A stretch of DNA of 38,288 nucleotides from DAIDKA01 sp049792815 (GCA_049792815.1 JBARBG010000068.1:1-38288); one strand, 5' to 3'. Shown: positions 1 through 8,106, numbered from the stretch's first letter. Notes: generated by a model not told the origin, from the sequence alone. Translations and numbers: made by a program.

Positions 1-34
1 ACTCTGCGGAGCCCAGCAGCGTGGTGCCTTACTT

Positions 35-99
35 CCGGCACTCCACATAAATGCCGGCTCCACATAAGTGCAGTTATGTGCAGCGCCACATAACTGCAC
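35..99. repeat. Cluster of direct and inverted repeats resembling a tyrosine-recombinase site
   Basis: Seen directly: CTCCACATAA occurs at 41-50 and 58-67. CCGGCA (35-40) and TGCCGG (52-57) are inverted around the first copy. CACATAA (61-67) and TTATGTG (74-80) are inverted around a 6-base centre. GTGCAGTTATGTG (68-80) and CACATAACTGCAC (87-99) form a perfect 13-bp inverted repeat with a 6-base spacer. The CATAA-N6-TTATG layout is that of Xer/dif-type core sites. The cluster ends where relaxase homology begins, so it is probably the end of an element inserted in that gene. The element type is not established. Confidence 0.6.
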
Positions 100-621
100 A
101 CGGACCAGGACCACCCGCACGTGCACCTGGTAATCAAGGCGGTAAGCGAGCACGGAGAGCGGCTCAATATTCGCAAGGCGACACTTCGTGAATGGCGCGG
201 TGTGTTTGCACAGCACCTGCGTTCCCACGGCGTCTCCGCCAACGCAACCGAGCGCGCGGTCAGGGGCGAGACTCGGTCCAGATTAAAGGACGGAATACAT
301 CGCGCAATGTTGCGCGGCGAGTCCCGACATGTGCTCAATCGGGTCGAGCGGATCGCCCGCGAGCTGCGCACCGGGGGCCTAAAACCAGTCCCGGGCAAGG
401 CGAAGCTTCTGGAGACCCGGCGCGATGTGATTGAGGGTTGGCACACCGTTGCCGACGCGTTCCTGGAAGCGGGGCAGGGCGCACTCGCGGAAAAGATCTG
501 GGGCTTCATCGGCGGCATGCGGCCGCCGCTGACCACCGACGAGCAGCTGGCCGCGAAGCTCACCGAGCGCACGCGTATTCGCAACCGCGACCGCGAGCAC
601 CTGCAGGAGCGAACCCGGTGA
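94..621 (+). pseudogene. Truncated relaxase (mobilization nuclease), C-terminal part
   Basis: The frame opens after a TAA at 91-93 inside the repeat cluster. It begins with LHTDQDHPHVHLVIKA, the three-histidine metal-binding motif of HUH relaxases, followed by a family-like stretch (ERLNIRKATLREWR, then ANATERAVRG). The N-terminal part with the catalytic tyrosine is missing, because the frame is closed upstream by the repeats. The longest ORF with a start codon begins at GTG 121, inside the metal motif, so any product from it would be inactive. The tail (to 621) is charged and lacks a recognisable domain. This appears to be a relic of a mobilizable element within the dusA-linked island. The family call rests on motif recognition and is fairly sure; disruption by insertion is inferred. 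Confidence 0.7.
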
Positions 622-670
622 TACGAGTTCCGCGTATCCCCCTTTTCTCAACTTCACAAGGTCAAGTGCC

Positions 671-961
671 GTGAACAGTACCTACTTCGGCCTGTTGGCC
701 GAATTCGGCGAAGCCAATATCCCGCTCGAACGCGTGGCTCCCAAGTATTTCGGCTTGTCATTCGAAGAAGCGCGTCGCCGAGCGCCGGCGAAGATGCTGC
801 CATGCGCGGTTTTCCGCCTGGGCGGGCAGAAATCGCCCTGGCTCGTCAGTGCGACCGACCTCGCCGAACTGATCGACCTGCGTCGAGCGAAGGCCTGTGA
901 GGCACCAGGACGGACGTATGGCGGTGATCGTGCCGATCGCCTGGCATCGTCGGCACAGTGA
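671..961 (+). CDS. PrtN-like pyocin activator family protein
   Basis: A 96-residue protein with a GTG start. Its core (LLAEFGEANIPLERVAPKYFG, then FRLGGQKSPWLVSATDLAELID, cited here only as family landmarks around residues 8-70) matches the small PrtN family of helix-turn-helix activators, first known from Pseudomonas pyocin regulation. Such genes are frequent in prophages and in dusA-linked islands, next to the integrase. Here it is convergent with the integrase gene and overlaps its 3' end by about 116 bases; the last ~25 residues fall in the overlap and look unconserved. A likely role is control of the island's own genes, possibly the integrase; this is inference. There is no strong ribosome-binding site ahead of the GTG. 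Confidence 0.72.
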   Translation: MNSTYFGLLAEFGEANIPLERVAPKYFGLSFEEARRRAPAKMLPCAVFRLGGQKSPWLVSATDLAELIDLRRAKACEAPGRTYGGDRADRLASSAQ

Positions 962-2003
962 TGTCGCGCACGTCCTCGGGCTTCAGGTTCGCGTAGCGCT
1001 TGAGTTCGTTCCATGAGTCGTGAAGGGTGAATTGAGCGACCTCGTGAATCTGGTAGCCGCGCTCGAAGAGGCGGCTGGTGGCCTCATGCCTGAGGTCATG
1101 GAAATGCAGATCCTTGATGCCGAGGATGCCGCATGCGCGGGTAAACGCCGCACCGACGCTCTGGGCATCAAAAGGGAAGATGTACTCGGCCTTGCGCGGC
1201 TGTCGTTCTACGATTGCCCAGGCCTCTGGCGTAAACTTGAAGCGGCGGTGATTGCCTTCCTTGTGCCGCGGATGCTTCGCATCCCGCACCAAGCCGGTCC
1301 GACCAATATCGTCGTTGTCCGTCCATTCCAAGCGGGTGATCTCCGCTTGTCGCCGCGCCGAGGCGATGGCGAAGTCCATGATCGCCACCATGGGGATTTC
1401 CGCCCGTCTGTCACGCGCCGCGAAGTAGTCGCGCAGCCGCGCGAGTTCCTGAGGCGTCGGCCGCCGCGCACGTTTGCGCGCTTTGCCGATGAGACGCAGC
1501 GTTGCGCACGCTTCGCGTGCCTCCTGGGCTACCTCAGGACGCACGGGGAGCTCCTTAACGTTGCTCGCGGCCCGCAGCACGACGCCAATCCAGATCAGAT
1601 CGTTCATGACCGTCGCGGGGCCCGCGCCGTCCGCTCGACGGCGGCGCACGTGGCCAATCAATGCCGCTGCGGTGAGTTCCAGTGCATTTACCTTGCCGAT
1701 AGCGTGGCGCTCGAGGAACTCGAGATGACTCTGCTTGCTGCGCTGCCATTTGGAAATCGTCTCGAAGGTCTCGATGTACCAGCGGATGAGTGCTGCCAGC
1801 GTAACGGGGTCATGCTGCCTGCGGCCTGGCACCGCCTGGTTTTCGAGCTGCACCTCGCGGTGCTTGGCCCAGCTTGCCGCAGCCGACCGCTGCGCAAAAG
1901 TCCGGTACTCCTGCTGGATCAACGCTCGCCCTTTACGGATGCGAATGATCGCTGTGTAACGCGTGGAACCGTCGGCCTGTCGCCGTGCTCGTATCTGTGC
2001 CAT
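846..2003 (-). CDS. Tyrosine integrase of a dusA-linked genomic island
   Basis: A 385-residue phage-type tyrosine recombinase. The catalytic set is visible: Arg218 (SARRQAEI), a lysine in DAKHPRHKEG (about 243-248), His302 and Arg305 (HDLRH), His328 (TLHDSW) and the nucleophile Tyr337 (LKRY). Residues ~65-170 fit a core-binding (SAM-like) domain. The ~45 residues after NLKPEDV are low in conservation and overlap the convergent PrtN-like gene. The start (ATG at 2003) faces dusA, the usual layout for islands that insert in the 5' part of dusA; a family of such integrases is known. It would catalyse integration and excision. Tandem and inverted GGGGTCA repeats lie just upstream and may be its operator or arm-type sites. 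Confidence 0.9.
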   Translation of the reverse strand: MAQIRARRQADGSTRYTAIIRIRKGRALIQQEYRTFAQRSAAASWAKHREVQLENQAVPGRRQHDPVTLAALIRWYIETFETISKWQRSKQSHLEFLERHAIGKVNALELTAAALIGHVRRRRADGAGPATVMNDLIWIGVVLRAASNVKELPVRPEVAQEAREACATLRLIGKARKRARRPTPQELARLRDYFAARDRRAEIPMVAIMDFAIASARRQAEITRLEWTDNDDIGRTGLVRDAKHPRHKEGNHRRFKFTPEAWAIVERQPRKAEYIFPFDAQSVGAAFTRACGILGIKDLHFHDLRHEATSRLFERGYQIHEVAQFTLHDSWNELKRYANLKPEDVRDITVPTMPGDRHDHRHTSVLVPHRPSLDAGRSVRRGRSH

Positions 2004-2016
2004 GTCCTAAACTCGG

Positions 2017-2051
2017 AGGGGTCAAGCTATTCTTGACCCCTATATGACCCC
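2017..2051. repeat. Inverted and direct GGGGTCA repeats upstream of the integrase
   Basis: AGGGGTCAAG (2017-2026) and CTTGACCCCT (2032-2041) form a perfect 10-bp inverted repeat with a 5-base loop. A further TGACCCCT lies at 2044-2051, so on the integrase strand GGGGTCA occurs twice in tandem and once inverted, ending 14 bases from the integrase start. The position suits an operator controlling the integrase, or arm-type binding sites of the recombinase. No T-tract follows the hairpin, so a terminator is less likely. Confidence 0.5.
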
Positions 2052-2075
2052 TTTGCAAACGCTAAACTACCCGGA

Positions 2076-3152
2076 ATGCCCATAAATCCCGCAGAAACGC
2101 CTGAGTCTGAAATGCCTATAAAACTAGGCGTTTCTGCCGATCTTTCCCGAGAAAAGCTTGATCGGAGGATCTCAGTCGCTCCCATGATGGACTGGACCGA
2201 CAGGCATTGCCGCTACTTCCTGCGCGGCTTCTCACCGGACGTGCTGCTGTATACCGAGATGATCACGGCGGCCGCGATCCTGCGCGGCAGACGTGAGCGG
2301 CTGCTGGCCTACGATGCGGCTGAACACCCGTTGGCGCTGCAACTGGGTGGCAGTGAACCTGCGGATCTTGCGGCGGCGGCGCGCATCGGCGCCGATTTCG
2401 GCTACGACGAAATCAATCTGAACTGCGGCTGTCCCAGCGACCGGGTGCACAGTGGCGCCTTTGGCGCCTGTTTGATGTTGGAGCCCGCGCGTGTTGCCGA
2501 TTGTGTGGCGGCCATGCGTGCCGCCGTGCGCCTTCCCGTCACCGTGAAGATGCGCATTGGCGTTGTCAGCGGTTCTGGCGCGGCGGCCCGGAACGCCATC
2601 GCACGCTACACGGCGGATGACGCCGCGGCGCTGATGGGGTTTGTAGAGGCGGTGCGCGGTGCGGGCGCGGCGGCGGTGATCGTGCACGCACGCAAGGCCG
2701 TACTGGGCGGGCTTTCTCCCAAGGAGAATCGCGACGTGCCGCCGCTGCGCTACGAGGTGGTCAGGGACGTCAAGCAGCGCAACCCGGGGCTGCCCGTGAT
2801 TCTCAATGGTGGCCTGCGTCAGGCGGGGCCGGTGGTCGCGGCACTGTCCTGGTGCGATGGCGTGATGCTGGGCCGTGAGGCCTATCACCGCCCCTGGCTG
2901 CTGCACGAACTGCACGTGGCGCTTGCTTCAGGCGCGGCTCGCCCGGAGCCGGATCGCCTGGCGCTGCTGGAAAGAATGGCCGAGTACGCGGCGCGGGAGC
3001 TGGCGCGCGGCGAGCGCCTGCCGAGCATCACCCGCCACATGTTGGGCCTGTATGCGGGCGAGCCTGGCGCACGCGAGTATCGCCGCCTGCTCAGCGAAGG
3101 CTCGCGCCGGCCCGAGGCCGGGCCTGACCTGCTGCGCCAGGCCGTAAAGTAG
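2076..3152 (+). CDS. dusA: tRNA-dihydrouridine synthase A
   Basis: A 358-residue FMN enzyme that reduces uridines in the D-loop of tRNA (DusA modifies U20/U20a). Landmarks: RISVAPMMDWTDRHCRYF near residue 31, YTEM at 60, the catalytic cysteine at 119 in NLNCGCPSDRV, VHARKA, and LSPKENR, which is typical of the DusA subgroup. The first ~30 residues are not family-like. They sit on the inverted repeat and on two possible starts (2076 and 2112), neither with a good ribosome-binding site. Because the neighbouring island integrase points away from this gene, the 5' end and promoter may have been supplied by the inserted element. The enzyme core looks complete. Confidence 0.9.
   Translation: MPINPAETPESEMPIKLGVSADLSREKLDRRISVAPMMDWTDRHCRYFLRGFSPDVLLYTEMITAAAILRGRRERLLAYDAAEHPLALQLGGSEPADLAAAARIGADFGYDEINLNCGCPSDRVHSGAFGACLMLEPARVADCVAAMRAAVRLPVTVKMRIGVVSGSGAAARNAIARYTADDAAALMGFVEAVRGAGAAAVIVHARKAVLGGLSPKENRDVPPLRYEVVRDVKQRNPGLPVILNGGLRQAGPVVAALSWCDGVMLGREAYHRPWLLHELHVALASGAARPEPDRLALLERMAEYAARELARGERLPSITRHMLGLYAGEPGAREYRRLLSEGSRRPEAGPDLLRQAVK
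2091..2137. repeat. 12-bp inverted repeat overlapping the 5' end of dusA
   Basis: GCAGAAACGCCT (2091-2102) and AGGCGTTTCTGC (2126-2137) are perfect reverse complements separated by 23 bases. An imperfect direct repeat, matching at 13 of 17 bases, overlaps it (2073-2089 and 2109-2125) and gives two in-frame ATG codons, each starting Met-Pro-Ile. The structure lies between the island integrase and the conserved part of dusA. It could belong to the attachment region or to a leader hairpin for dusA. The partner attachment copy would lie outside the window. Confidence 0.45.
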
Positions 3153-3236
3153 CGATAAGACCTCAGTTGCGTATAATCCCGGGCATCGGTGCCGGGCGTT
3201 ATGTCAGCTTTGGCACGGCTCCGCGTCTGATGGTGC

Positions 3237-4139
3237 ATGGGAAAAGATATCGAGCTTGCCATTCTGTTCGCTGACGTCGTGGGTTCCACACGGCTCTATG
3301 AGCTGATGGGTGACCTGCGGGCCAGGGACATGGTGGCCATCTGCATCGATGTCATGCGAACCGCGACCGAGCAGCACCAGGGCACGGTCATCAAGACCAT
3401 GGGCGATGAGGTCATGGCGACCTTCGCCGACGCCGATCAGGCACTCAATGCGGCCGCCCAGATGCAACAGCAGATATCGCGCCATTCCCAGCTCAAGGTG
3501 GAGGGGCAGCCGGTCGCCTTGCGCATCGGCTGCCACTTCGGTCCCGTGGTGCTGGAAAATCGCGACGTTTTCGGGGCCACGGTGCATACGGCAAATCGCA
3601 TGACCAGCCAGGCCAAGGCCATGCAGATCATGACTACCGCCGCGGTGGTTGAGCGTCTCGCCCCCCAATGGCGCGCGGCGGTACGCCAGGTCGATGTCGC
3701 GACCCTGAAGGGCCAGGGCAATGAAGTCGTGCTGTACGAGGTTCTCTGGCAGACCGAGGATGTCACCAGCATGATTCCGGCCATCGGCATGGGCAATCTG
3801 AACCTGCCGCACCTGCGGCTGCGGCTGCAGTGCCAGGACCGGGAGTTGGTGCTGGATGAGCGTCATCCCACCGTGGCCATCGGGCGGGCCGAGGACAATG
3901 ACCTCATCATCAAGGGCAATCTGATCTCAAGGCTCCACGCGCGGATCGAGATCAACCGCCACAAGTTCGTGCTCATCGACCAGAGTACCAACGGCACGTT
4001 CGTGCAGTCACAGGACGGTGATGAGGCCTTCGTGCGCCGCGACAGCGTTCAGATCAAGGGCAAGGGCATGATCGGTCTGGGCAAGCTCCCCGATCAGGAC
4101 TCGCCACAGACCATCCGCTTCGTCTGCGAAGAAGCCTAG
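3237..4139 (+). CDS. Class III adenylate cyclase fused to a C-terminal FHA domain
   Basis: A 300-residue soluble protein. Residues ~5-180 form a class III nucleotide cyclase domain: metal-binding Asp13 (LFADVVGSTR) and Asp57 (KTMGDE), with Lys53 and Asp110 matching the adenine-selecting pair, suggesting ATP as substrate and cAMP as product. Arg121 of the transition-state pair is kept, but the usual asparagine is His117 (FGATVHTANR), so activity may be altered. Residues ~205-295 form an FHA phosphothreonine-binding domain (IGR, SRLHAR, STNGTF). No transmembrane segment is visible. The architecture suggests recruitment by, or control through, a phosphorylated protein. It stands alone between dusA and the convergent pckG. 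A TATAAT at 3172-3177 lacks a convincing -35 partner. Confidence 0.85.
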   Translation: MGKDIELAILFADVVGSTRLYELMGDLRARDMVAICIDVMRTATEQHQGTVIKTMGDEVMATFADADQALNAAAQMQQQISRHSQLKVEGQPVALRIGCHFGPVVLENRDVFGATVHTANRMTSQAKAMQIMTTAAVVERLAPQWRAAVRQVDVATLKGQGNEVVLYEVLWQTEDVTSMIPAIGMGNLNLPHLRLRLQCQDRELVLDERHPTVAIGRAEDNDLIIKGNLISRLHARIEINRHKFVLIDQSTNGTFVQSQDGDEAFVRRDSVQIKGKGMIGLGKLPDQDSPQTIRFVCEEA

Positions 4140-4149
4140 CGGCACAGGT

Positions 4150-5922
4150 TCAGCCGAGCGCTTTTTCCACGCTGTCCAGGTTCTGCGTGAGTGCCGCCGG
4201 CACGCGTGCGCCGAACTTTGCCAGGTATTTGCGAAATTCTCCGACCTCGTGGCGCCACTGGGACTGATCCACGTGCAGCAGCTCCTTGAGCGCCGCCGGG
4301 CTTACATTCAGGCCCTTCACATTCAGATCCTCGGGCCGCGGCAGGGCGCCGATGGCCGTGTCAGTCGCGCCGGCGGTTCCGGCCACGCGCTCCAGCATCC
4401 ACGCCAGCACGCGCAGATTGTCGCCGTAGCCAGGCCACAGGAACTTGCCGTGCTCGTCGCGGCGGAACCAGTTCACGTGAAAAACCTTGGGCGGATTCTT
4501 GAGCTTTGCGCCCACGTTCAGCCAATGCTGCCAATAGTCCCCATAGTTGTAGCCACAGAAGGGCTGCATGGCCATCGGGTCACGGCGCACGACACCGACC
4601 TGGCCGGTGGCGGCGGCGGTGGTCTCCGAGGCCATCGAGGCGCCGACCAGCACGCCATGCGCCCAGTCGCGGGCCTGGTAGACCAGCGGCGCGAGCGTGC
4701 GGCGCCGGCCTCCGAAAACGATGGCGGTGATGGGCACGCCCTTCGGGTCCTCGGTGTGCGGGGAATTGCCAGGGTTGTTGCGCGCAGAAACCGTGAAACG
4801 CGAGTTCGGATGCGCGGCCGGACCATGGGCCTTGTCATAGGGGCGTCCCTGCCAGTCAATGACGGGCGTGCCGTCCTTGAGGCCTTCCCACCAGGGCTGG
4901 TTGTCCGCCGTCAGCGCGACGTTCGTGAACAGCGTGTCGTGGCGGATCATGTCGTAGGCGTTGCGATTGGTCTCCGCATTGGTGCCCGGCGCCACGCCGA
5001 AATAGCCGGCCTCAGGATTGATGGCCCACAACCGGCCATCGGCGCCGGGGTGCAGCCAGGCAATGTCATCGCCGACGGTGAACACCTTCCAGCCCGGCAT
5101 CGACTCCGGCGGGATGAGCATGGCCAGGTTGGTTTTGCCGCAGGCGGAAGGGAACGCGGCGGCGATGTAGTGCGTCTCCCCCTGCGGATTCTGCAGTCCC
5201 ACGATGAGCATGTGTTCGGCCAGCCAGCCTTCGCTGCGCGCCTGGTAGCTGGCGATGCGCAGGGCGTGACATTTCTTGCCCAGCAGCGCATTGCCGCCAT
5301 ATCCGGAACCGAAGCTTTCGATCAGCAGCTCCTCGGGGAAGTGCATGATGAAGCGGCGTTTGGGATCAAGTTCTCCGTTGGAGTGCAGTCCCTTGACGAA
5401 CTTGCCGGTGCGCGCGATGCGTTCCAGCGCGGACCTACCCATGCGGGTCATGATGTGCATGTTCAGCACGACATAGGCGCTGTCGGTGATCTCGACGCCA
5501 TAGCGCGACAGCGGCGAATCCAGCGGGCCCATGCAGTAGGGCACGACGTACAGGGTGCGGCCCTTCATGCACCCGGCGAACAGGCCGCGCATCTTCTCGT
5601 GCGCATCGGCCGGAGCCATCCAGTTGTTGTTGGGGCCGGCATCGTCCTTATTGCGGGTGCAGACGAAGGTCAGATGTTCGACGCGGGCCACATCGGAAGG
5701 GTTGGAACGCGCCAGCTGGCAGCCCGGAAATTCCTTCTCATTGAGCTGCGTCAGCTCACCGCTGGCCTTGAGTTGGTCGGTCAGCCGCGCGCTTTCGCTG
5801 TCGGAACCCTCGCACCAATACACCGCAGCCGGCTGGGTCAGGTTACGGACCGATTCCACCCATTCCGTGACCTGTGGGCAAAGTTTCGACAATGTGAGGA
5901 GCGCCTGCGGGGCTGTGGCCAT
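4150..5922 (-). CDS. pckG: Phosphoenolpyruvate carboxykinase (GTP)
   Basis: A 590-residue enzyme converting oxaloacetate and GTP to phosphoenolpyruvate, CO2 and GDP, the entry step of gluconeogenesis. The length is normal for the GTP-dependent family. Visible landmarks are the P-loop AAFPSACGKTNLAM with the hyper-reactive Cys261 and Lys263, the metal-binding LLGKKCHALRIAS region at ~213-225, and FGGRRRTLAP in the nucleotide-binding half. The use of GTP rather than ATP is typical of a minority of gammaproteobacteria and helps place the organism. It is monocistronic: convergent with the cyclase gene (10 bases apart) and divergent from the helicase gene, with ~225 bases of leader DNA. No regulator site was recognised. 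Confidence 0.96.
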   Translation of the reverse strand: MATAPQALLTLSKLCPQVTEWVESVRNLTQPAAVYWCEGSDSESARLTDQLKASGELTQLNEKEFPGCQLARSNPSDVARVEHLTFVCTRNKDDAGPNNNWMAPADAHEKMRGLFAGCMKGRTLYVVPYCMGPLDSPLSRYGVEITDSAYVVLNMHIMTRMGRSALERIARTGKFVKGLHSNGELDPKRRFIMHFPEELLIESFGSGYGGNALLGKKCHALRIASYQARSEGWLAEHMLIVGLQNPQGETHYIAAAFPSACGKTNLAMLIPPESMPGWKVFTVGDDIAWLHPGADGRLWAINPEAGYFGVAPGTNAETNRNAYDMIRHDTLFTNVALTADNQPWWEGLKDGTPVIDWQGRPYDKAHGPAAHPNSRFTVSARNNPGNSPHTEDPKGVPITAIVFGGRRRTLAPLVYQARDWAHGVLVGASMASETTAAATGQVGVVRRDPMAMQPFCGYNYGDYWQHWLNVGAKLKNPPKVFHVNWFRRDEHGKFLWPGYGDNLRVLAWMLERVAGTAGATDTAIGALPRPEDLNVKGLNVSPAALKELLHVDQSQWRHEVGEFRKYLAKFGARVPAALTQNLDSVEKALG

Positions 5923-6147
5923 GCGTTTCAGTCCTTATGAATTCACTTTTTAATGCGCCACGTCGCGCGGTTTTTTTGTGATGTCGGATTATTGCTGCGG
6001 CTTTGGGGGTTGGCCGGCGACGTGGCAAATACACTAACCTTTGGATTATATCGACGGCCTTTGGGGGCCGTCCCCGCAATCATGCAACTTTTGTCGCGCA
6101 AGTGCAGCATGGGCTGGGCAGTTCTGTCACATCGTCCGGATAATTTG

Positions 6148-8106
6148 GTGCAAATAACTGATTTACAAGATATTTTCGAGGCAGGGGGTAGCCTGGCCAG
6201 AGCCCTGAAAGGGTTTGTGCCGCGCCGCCAACAGTTGCATATGGCCGAGCGTGTCGCCGAATCCCTGGAGCAGCGCCGCCTGCTGGTCATCGAGGCGGGA
6301 ACCGGAACCGGCAAGACCTTCGGCTATCTGGTTCCGGTGCTGCTGTCGGGCCTGCGGGTGCTGGTGTCCACCGGCACGCGCACCCTGCAGGATCAGCTCT
6401 ATGAGAAGGATCTGCCGCTGCTCAGTGGCGCGCTTGGCCTTCCGGTGCATGTCGCAGTGCTGAAGGGCCGTGGCAACTATCTGTGCCTGCACCGCCTGGG
6501 ACAGGCACAGCTGCAGCAGGGGTTGCGCGGCGGCGGCCTGCTGGCGGATACCTCGGCCGCGATGGCTGACCGCGTCATCGCCTGGGCCAATCGCACCAGC
6601 AGTGGCGATCTGTCCGAGGTGCCCGACTTTGCCGACTCGCATCCGCTGTGGCCCCAGATAACCTCCACGCGCGACAACTGCCTTGGCCAGCGCTGCCCTG
6701 AATATGCCCGCTGTCACCTGGTGAAGGCGCGGCGTGAGGCGCAGGAGGCGCAGGTCGTGATCGTCAATCATCATCTGCTGCTGGCGGACCTGACGCTCAA
6801 GGAGGACGGCTTCGGGGATGTACTGGGCAGTGCCGATGCAGTGGTGATCGATGAAGCGCACCAGCTTCCTGATCTGGCCATGCAGTTCTTCGGCGCCAGT
6901 TGCGGCGCCCGCGGCCTCGCCAATCTTCTCAATGCCGTGCGTGCCGAAGTCACCGCGCCGGACACCGGTCTGAAATTCGCGCTGAGCGCTGTCGATGACA
7001 GTGTCAGCGGATTGGGCGCACACCTGCCGGCCCGGCCCGGACGAATACCCTGGGACGAGTGCCCGCCACAGCTCACGCAGTGCACGCGCGATCTCGCGCA
7101 TGCCATGGCGGCCCTGGCCGGTGAACTGGAGTCCTTGCCCGAGGACAGCACGGCGCAGGGCTTGAGCGGGCGGGTGTCGCAAATGGCGGACCAGCTGACG
7201 CGCATCGGGCAGGTGGATGAAATCGAGGGTGCGCGCTCCGTCGAACTCGGGCCACGCGGTTTCATCCTGCACCTGTTGCCGTTTGAAGTTGCCGCCCGCT
7301 TCCAGAGCCAGGTGCGGGCCCGGCGCAGCGCGTGGATTTTCACCTCGGCGACGCTCTCGGTCGGGGAGGATTTCAGTCACTTCACCTCGCGCCTGGGGCT
7401 TGAAGAGTCGGCCACGGTGCGCATCCCGAGTCCCTTCGACTTTGAACGCCAGAGTCTGCTGTGGCTGCCCGCGGGACTGCCCGAACCCGCGGCCAGTGAT
7501 TTCGTGAGCGCGCTGCTTGATGCCAGCCTGCCGCTCATCGATGCGGCACGCGGCGGGGCCTTCATCCTGTTCACCAGCCATCGCGCCTTGTCCGAGGCTG
7601 CCATGCGTCTGCGCGCCTTGTGGGGGGCCGCCGGCAAGCGCTATCGGCTGTTCGTGCAGGGCGAGGCGCCGCGCGAGCAACTGCTGCGCGGCTTTCGCGA
7701 TGATGGGGATGCCGTGCTGCTCGGCACCGCCAGCTTCTGGGAGGGCGTCGATGTGAAGGGCACGGCGCTGCGCCTGGTCATCATCGAAAAGCTGCCGTTT
7801 GCCTCCCCGGAGGATCCCATCGTCAAGGCGCGCGTGGAGCACATCGAGCGCCAGGGCGGCAATGCCTTCAAGGACTATCAGCTCCAGGAGGCCGCCCTGA
7901 CCCTGCGCCAGGGAGTCGGACGCCTCATTCGCAGCGAGGCCGACTATGGCGTGGTGATGATCGGTGACCGCCGGCTCACCACCCGGCCCTATGGCCGCAC
8001 ACTGCTGGCGGCCCTGCCGCCCATGCGCCGCGCGCGCTCACAGGAGGAGGTAGCCGCGTTTCTAACGCGCCACGCGCCCCGGCGCAGCGCCGAGGCGTTG
8101 TCTTGA
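6148..8106 (+). CDS. yoaA: DinG/YoaA-family ATP-dependent DNA helicase
   Basis: An XPD-like superfamily 2 helicase of ~652 residues from this start. Walker A is VIEAGTGTGKTFGYL and the DEAH box is VIDEAHQLPD. An iron-sulfur cluster is indicated by four cysteines between them (NYLC, DNC, QRC, ARC). Helicase motifs near the C-terminus are GTASFWEGVDVKG and QGVGRLIRSEAD. The frame is open back to an ATG at 5953, but those residues are not family-like. GTG 6148 or ATG 6109 gives a length close to YoaA (~636), and I chose GTG 6148. The likely role is unwinding DNA structures during repair or stalled replication. It overlaps tsaB by four bases, an old gammaproteobacterial pairing, so the two are probably co-transcribed. 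Confidence 0.9.
   Translation: MQITDLQDIFEAGGSLARALKGFVPRRQQLHMAERVAESLEQRRLLVIEAGTGTGKTFGYLVPVLLSGLRVLVSTGTRTLQDQLYEKDLPLLSGALGLPVHVAVLKGRGNYLCLHRLGQAQLQQGLRGGGLLADTSAAMADRVIAWANRTSSGDLSEVPDFADSHPLWPQITSTRDNCLGQRCPEYARCHLVKARREAQEAQVVIVNHHLLLADLTLKEDGFGDVLGSADAVVIDEAHQLPDLAMQFFGASCGARGLANLLNAVRAEVTAPDTGLKFALSAVDDSVSGLGAHLPARPGRIPWDECPPQLTQCTRDLAHAMAALAGELESLPEDSTAQGLSGRVSQMADQLTRIGQVDEIEGARSVELGPRGFILHLLPFEVAARFQSQVRARRSAWIFTSATLSVGEDFSHFTSRLGLEESATVRIPSPFDFERQSLLWLPAGLPEPAASDFVSALLDASLPLIDAARGGAFILFTSHRALSEAAMRLRALWGAAGKRYRLFVQGEAPREQLLRGFRDDGDAVLLGTASFWEGVDVKGTALRLVIIEKLPFASPEDPIVKARVEHIERQGGNAFKDYQLQEAALTLRQGVGRLIRSEADYGVVMIGDRRLTTRPYGRTLLAALPPMRRARSQEEVAAFLTRHAPRRSAEALS

Noticed and set aside
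1020..2036. A 338-codon plus-strand ORF opposite the integrase
   Set aside because: The integrase catalytic residues are all on the minus strand; the plus-strand product resembles nothing and is a shadow.
2004..2075. tRNA gene as the island's attachment target
   Set aside because: No cloverleaf or T-loop sequence is present; dusA itself is the likely target.
3172..3177. TATAAT as a promoter for the cyclase gene
   Set aside because: No acceptable -35 hexamer at 16-18 bases and no extended -10; kept only as a remark.
4249..5940. A 563-codon plus-strand ORF opposite pckG
   Set aside because: It mirrors a highly conserved enzyme gene, its translation is rich in Arg/His/Gln with no domain, and long antisense frames are common in GC-rich DNA.
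5955..5977. GCGC inverted pair followed by seven T as a terminator
   Set aside because: The stem is only four base pairs and it lies in a divergent leader, not after a gene.
5953..6147. N-terminal extension of the helicase to ATG 5953
   Set aside because: The extra 65 residues have no family match and would fill the divergent promoter region with pckG.
6163..7842. A 559-codon minus-strand ORF opposite the helicase gene
   Set aside because: Same reason: the sense strand has all helicase motifs, and the antisense product has low-complexity composition.
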